Positions 5,931 through 8,164 of a stretch of DNA of 8,164 bases are shown piece after piece. The translations under genes were made by a program, and so were the position numbers. Below the pieces are notes generated by a model. It had not been told where the DNA came from and did not search any database. It worked only from the letters and a program-made list of their open reading frames with translations. The stretch is from an uncultured Oscillospiraceae bacterium (GTDB taxonomy: Bacteria > Bacillota > Clostridia > Oscillospirales > Oscillospiraceae): positions 1-8,164 of the forward strand of contig CAKTZN010000080.1 in assembly GCA_934635545.1 (NCBI GenBank), written 5' to 3'. Numbering within the stretch: the first letter of the stretch is position 1; each line of letters opens with the position of its first letter.

Positions 5931-6106
5931 CGTAGGGGCCGACGACTCTGTCGGCCCTATCGGTGGTGCTGCGTTTATCGTCAGGGCGGACAGGGTCGTC
6001 CGCCCCTACGAAGTTCTATCGGGAGTATTTCCGTTTATCGTGCGGGCGGATACCCCAAGGGTACTCGTTCCGCTGCGCTTCACAGCGCACGTCGTCCGCC
6101 CCTACG
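5931..6106. repeat. Array of GTAGGGGC/GCCCCTAC hairpin repeats between purA and purB
   Basis: Three hairpin units fill the gap. Unit 1: GGGCCGAC (5936-5943) with GTCGGCCC (5950-5957). Unit 2: GGGCGGAC (5984-5991) with GTCCGCCC (5998-6005). Unit 3: GGGCGGA (6044-6050) with TCCGCCC (6095-6101), whose long loop contains two further hairpins, TACCC/GGGTA (6051-6063) and TGCGC/GCGCA (6074-6089). GTCGTCCGCCCCTACGAAG is exact at 5995-6013 and 6091-6109. CGTTTATCGT is exact at 5972-5981 and 6032-6041, 60 bases apart. Unit 1 carries CGTAGGGGC, the reverse complement of the unit 2/3 ends. Such elements look like the dispersed intergenic repeats (REP/MITE-like) of gut Clostridia genomes; mobility is inferred, not seen. 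Confidence 0.75.
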
Positions 6107-6132
6107 AAGAACACTCTAAAACCATTTCAATC

Positions 6133-6163
6133 ATGCCGCCTGGGGCGGCATACCGCAGTTTTT
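6133..6163 (+). terminator. Terminator-like hairpin upstream of purB
   Basis: ATGCCGCC (6133-6140) and GGCGGCAT (6144-6151) pair perfectly around TGG, and a run of five T follows at 6159-6163 after a 7-base gap. The gap weakens it as an intrinsic terminator. It may end purA transcripts, attenuate read-through into purB, or be another repeat remnant. Confidence 0.4.
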
Positions 6164-6191
6164 CACTTTTCTCTCTTCACTTTTCACTTCT
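6160..6191 (+). repeat. Pyrimidine-rich TTCACTTTT tract before the purB ribosome-binding site
   Basis: Repeated TTCACTTTT/CTCTTCAC units form an almost purine-free leader that ends directly at the AGGAGG of purB (6193-6198). An unpaired tract of this kind would leave the ribosome-binding site open. I see no promoter of good quality between 5907 and 6206. Confidence 0.5.
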
Positions 6192-6206
6192 CAGGAGGCC
6201 CATCCT

Positions 6207-7625
6207 ATGTCCCACTCCACCTACCAGTCCCCGCTGGCGTCACGGTACGCCTCACAGTACATGCTGCACCTGTTCTCTGACGACAGCCGCTATCAGACCT
6301 GGCGGCGGCTGTGGACGGCCCTGGCCCGTGCCCAGCACGACCTGGGCCTGCCCATCACGGCGCAGCAGGTGGCGGAGCTGGAGGCCCACATCGCCGACAT
6401 CGACTACGACGTGGCCGCCCAGCGTGAGCGGGAGGTGCGCCACGACGTGATGGCCCATGTGTACGCCTACGGCAAGGCCGCGCCGGCTGCGGCGGGCATC
6501 ATCCACCTGGGCGCCACAAGCTGCTACGTCACCGACAACGCCGACCTGATCCTGTACCGGGACGGCCTGACCTATCTCCGGGGCCAGTTGCTGGCGGTGC
6601 TGGCCAATCTGGCGGCCTTCGCCGAAAAGTACGCCGCCACCCCCACCCTGGGCTACACCCACTATCAGCCCGCCCAGCCCGTCACGGTGGGCAAGCGGGC
6701 CACGCTGTGGATGCAGGACTTCCTGGCGGATCTGGAGGAGCTGGAGCACGTTCTGGACACCCTGAAATTCCTGGGCTGCCGGGGCACCACCGGCACCGAG
6801 GCCAGCTTCATGGATCTCTTTGACGGCGACGAGGAGAAGATCGACGAGATGAACCGCCGCATCGCCGCCGAGTTCGGCTTTGCCCAGTGCTTTCCGGTGT
6901 GCGGCCAGACCTATCCCCGGAAGGTGGACAGCCGGATCCTGAGCTGCCTCAGCGCCATCGCCCAGAGCGCCTATCGCATGGCCAACGACATCCGCCTGCT
7001 GCAGCATGACCGCCAGGTGGAGGAGCCCTTTGGCGCAAGCCAGATCGGCTCGTCGGCCATGGCCTATAAGCGCAACCCCATGCGCTGTGAGCGCATCTGC
7101 TCCCTGAGCCGCTATCTGATGGCCGACGCCATGAACGCTCCCATGACCGCCTCTGTCCAGTGGATGGAGCGGACGCTGGACGACTCCGCCAACCGGCGTA
7201 TCGCCCTGCCGGAGGGCTTCCTGTGCGCCGACGCGGTGCTGCGGCTGTGCCAGAACGTGACGGACGGCCTGCACGTCAACGAGGCGGTCATCGACCGGAC
7301 GCTGCGGGAGTATCTGCCCTTCCTGGCCACGGAGGATCTGATGATGGAGGCGGTGAAGCGGGGCGGCGACCGCCAGCAGCTTCACGAGATCATCCGCCGC
7401 CACTCCATGGCCGCCACGGCCCGGATGAAGGAGGGGGAGCCCTGCGACCTGCTGGATCGCCTGGCGGGCGACCCGGCCTTCGGCCTGACCCGGCAGGAGC
7501 TGGACGCCCTGATGGAGCCCAAGCGGTACATCGGCCGCTGTCCCCAGCAGGTGGCGCGGTTCCTGGCCCAGTGCGCGCCGCTGCTGCGTGAGGCCCACGC
7601 CGCCGACGGCGATATCCAGGTATAA
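6207..7625 (+). CDS. purB: Adenylosuccinate lyase, long ADSL-like type
   Basis: PurB splits fumarate from adenylosuccinate to give AMP and from SAICAR to give AICAR, so it serves both the AMP branch and IMP synthesis. The 472 residues exceed the roughly 430 of Bacillus PurB and match the animal ADSL type. Shared blocks include YQSPLASRYAS (6-16), LRHDVMAH-like VRHDVMAHVYAYG (77-89), AAGIIHLGATSCYVTDNADL (95-114), and TLGYTHYQPAQ (147-157, catalytic His152). Further blocks are KGTTGT-like RGTTGTEASF, the mobile-loop signature GSSAMAYKRNP (281-291, catalytic Ser282 or 283), SVQWMERTLDDSANRRI (316-332) and LPFLATED. The usual Pro of SSAMPYKRNP is Ala here. Start 6207 is fixed by AGGAGG 8 bases upstream. 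It lies in the same direction as purA, with a repeat-filled 300-base gap, so co-transcription is possible but uncertain. A strong terminator follows. Confidence 0.96.
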   Translation: MSHSTYQSPLASRYASQYMLHLFSDDSRYQTWRRLWTALARAQHDLGLPITAQQVAELEAHIADIDYDVAAQREREVRHDVMAHVYAYGKAAPAAAGIIHLGATSCYVTDNADLILYRDGLTYLRGQLLAVLANLAAFAEKYAATPTLGYTHYQPAQPVTVGKRATLWMQDFLADLEELEHVLDTLKFLGCRGTTGTEASFMDLFDGDEEKIDEMNRRIAAEFGFAQCFPVCGQTYPRKVDSRILSCLSAIAQSAYRMANDIRLLQHDRQVEEPFGASQIGSSAMAYKRNPMRCERICSLSRYLMADAMNAPMTASVQWMERTLDDSANRRIALPEGFLCADAVLRLCQNVTDGLHVNEAVIDRTLREYLPFLATEDLMMEAVKRGGDRQQLHEIIRRHSMAATARMKEGEPCDLLDRLAGDPAFGLTRQELDALMEPKRYIGRCPQQVARFLAQCAPLLREAHAADGDIQV

Positions 7626-7630
7626 TGCAG

Positions 7631-7669
7631 ACACGGCAGAGAGGCTTGTCCTCTCCGCCGTGTTTTTTT
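7631..7669 (+). terminator. Strong intrinsic terminator after purB
   Basis: The arms 7631-7644 (ACACGGC-A-GAGAGG) and 7650-7663 (CCTCTC-C-GCCGTGT) form a 14-bp stem with one A-C mismatch and a 5-base loop. Seven T follow at 7663-7669. It begins 5 bases after the purB stop codon. Confidence 0.93.
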
Positions 7670-7732
7670 GCTATGCAGTCCACAAAACTTCTTTCCGGTG
7701 AAACGTTTGGCCTTCGGCGTGTGTTATACAGG

Positions 7733-7746
7733 TGAAAAGCTTTTCA
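7733..7746. promoter_or_regulatory. Perfect 14-bp palindrome overlapping the sigma-factor ribosome-binding region
   Basis: TGAAAAGCTTTTCA is a perfect palindrome that runs into the AAGGAGA Shine-Dalgarno (7746-7752) of the following gene. It could be an operator or could occlude the ribosome-binding region as a small hairpin. No convincing promoter is visible in 7670-7732; a TTATAC at 7724-7729 lacks a good -35 partner. Confidence 0.4.
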
Positions 7747-7760
7747 AGGAGATCATTTCC

Positions 7761-8164
7761 ATGACAGACCAACAGTTTGCCCTGGCGGCGGAGCGGTACA
7801 TGGACACCATTTTCCGGGTGGCCTATGGCTATCTGCGCAGCAAAGCGGACGCCGACGACGTGACCCAGGACGTATTGATACAGCTCTATAAGACCGACGC
7901 ACCCTTCGAGGGCGACGAGCATCTCAAGCGGTGGCTCATCCGGGTGACCATCAACCGGTGCAAGAACATCTTTCGCTCCCCGTGGCACAGGATGGAGGAC
8001 ATCGCCGACTATGAGGCCGCCTTGTCCTTCGAGGCCCCGGAGTGCCGGGAGCTGTTCGACGCGGTGATGGCGCTGGACAAGCGCTATCGCGTGCCGGTGC
8101 TGCTGTATTACTACGAGGGCTACTCCCAGAGGGAGATCGCCGAGATGCTGTCCGTCCCGGAGGA
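7761..8164 (+). CDS. ECF-type RNA polymerase sigma factor, partial (runs off the window)
   Basis: The first 134 residues of a sigma-70 family extracytoplasmic-function sigma factor are present; the frame is still open at the window end. Region 2 (about 10-75) shows RYMDTIFRVAYGYLRS, ADADDVTQDVLIQLYK, the -10 recognition and melting region, and HLKRWLIRVTINRCKN. Region 4 (about 97 onward) shows LFDAVMALDKRYRVPVLLYY and the start of the helix-turn-helix, YSQREIAEMLSVPE, that reads the -35 element. ECF factors are usually about 160-180 residues, so only the C-terminal end of region 4 is missing. The start at 7761 has AAGGAGA 8 bases upstream. In related Clostridia such genes are often followed by an anti-sigma gene, which would lie outside this window. 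It is separated from purB by a terminator and so is its own transcription unit. Confidence 0.93.
   Translation, partial: MTDQQFALAAERYMDTIFRVAYGYLRSKADADDVTQDVLIQLYKTDAPFEGDEHLKRWLIRVTINRCKNIFRSPWHRMEDIADYEAALSFEAPECRELFDAVMALDKRYRVPVLLYYYEGYSQREIAEMLSVPE

Noticed and set aside
5931..6109. CRISPR array
   Set aside because: Repeats are few, differ in orientation and length, are mostly hairpin, and there are no unique spacers of constant size or cas genes.
6252..7634. 460-codon open frame on the minus strand opposite purB
   Set aside because: Same kind of compositional shadow; purB on the plus strand is unmistakable.

Overview
The window looks like chromosome from a gut-type Clostridia bacterium (Oscillospiraceae/Flavonifractor-like). 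This is inferred from the high-GC purine genes, the PduL-type phosphotransacylase, an ECF sigma factor of the kind common in that group, and a RepA/DUF6017 fragment typical of Firmicutes conjugative elements. No species can be assigned from sequence alone.

Left part, about 1-3730 (accessory DNA, visibly lower GC than the rest): three gene fragments of different origin are joined head to tail. They are the C-terminal part of a RepA-type replication initiator (2-553), a type I restriction specificity subunit HsdS lacking both ends (544 to about 1494), and the C-terminal end of a type I restriction subunit HsdR (about 1494-2033). Both joins fall on CATATG (539-544 and 1491-1496), and I find this hexamer nowhere else in the window. 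That makes a ligation or assembly chimera at NdeI-type sites, or a rearrangement at a shared CATATGT, the main thing to check here. No hsdM is present. The hsdS fragment keeps the three-copy ELTA/TAEL spacer that is known in EcoR124-type enzymes to set the distance between the two half-sites. Next comes an intact 536-residue single-pass membrane protein with an N-terminal zinc ribbon and an acidic tail (2075-3685), followed by a strong hairpin terminator.

Right part, about 3800-8164 (core metabolism, high GC): pduL on the minus strand (3819-4382) has its own recognisable promoter and a palindrome in its leader. It is divergent from purA (4632-5906), which also has a promoter and a leader inverted repeat. 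purB (6207-7625) follows 300 bases later. The gap contains a set of hairpin-forming GTAGGGGC/GCCCCTAC repeats and a terminator-like hairpin. A strong terminator ends purB. An ECF sigma-factor gene begins at 7761 and runs off the window.

How the genes work together: PurA and PurB catalyse the two steps from IMP to AMP, and PurB also acts earlier in IMP synthesis. PduL interconverts acyl-CoA and acyl-phosphate and is not obviously connected to them. Both purine enzymes are unusual variants: PurA departs from the family consensus at several substrate-contact motifs, and PurB is of the long, animal-ADSL-like type. I see no complete novel system. The strongest candidates for a second look are the CATATG junctions, the membrane zinc-ribbon protein, the divergent PurA and the intergenic hairpin array.
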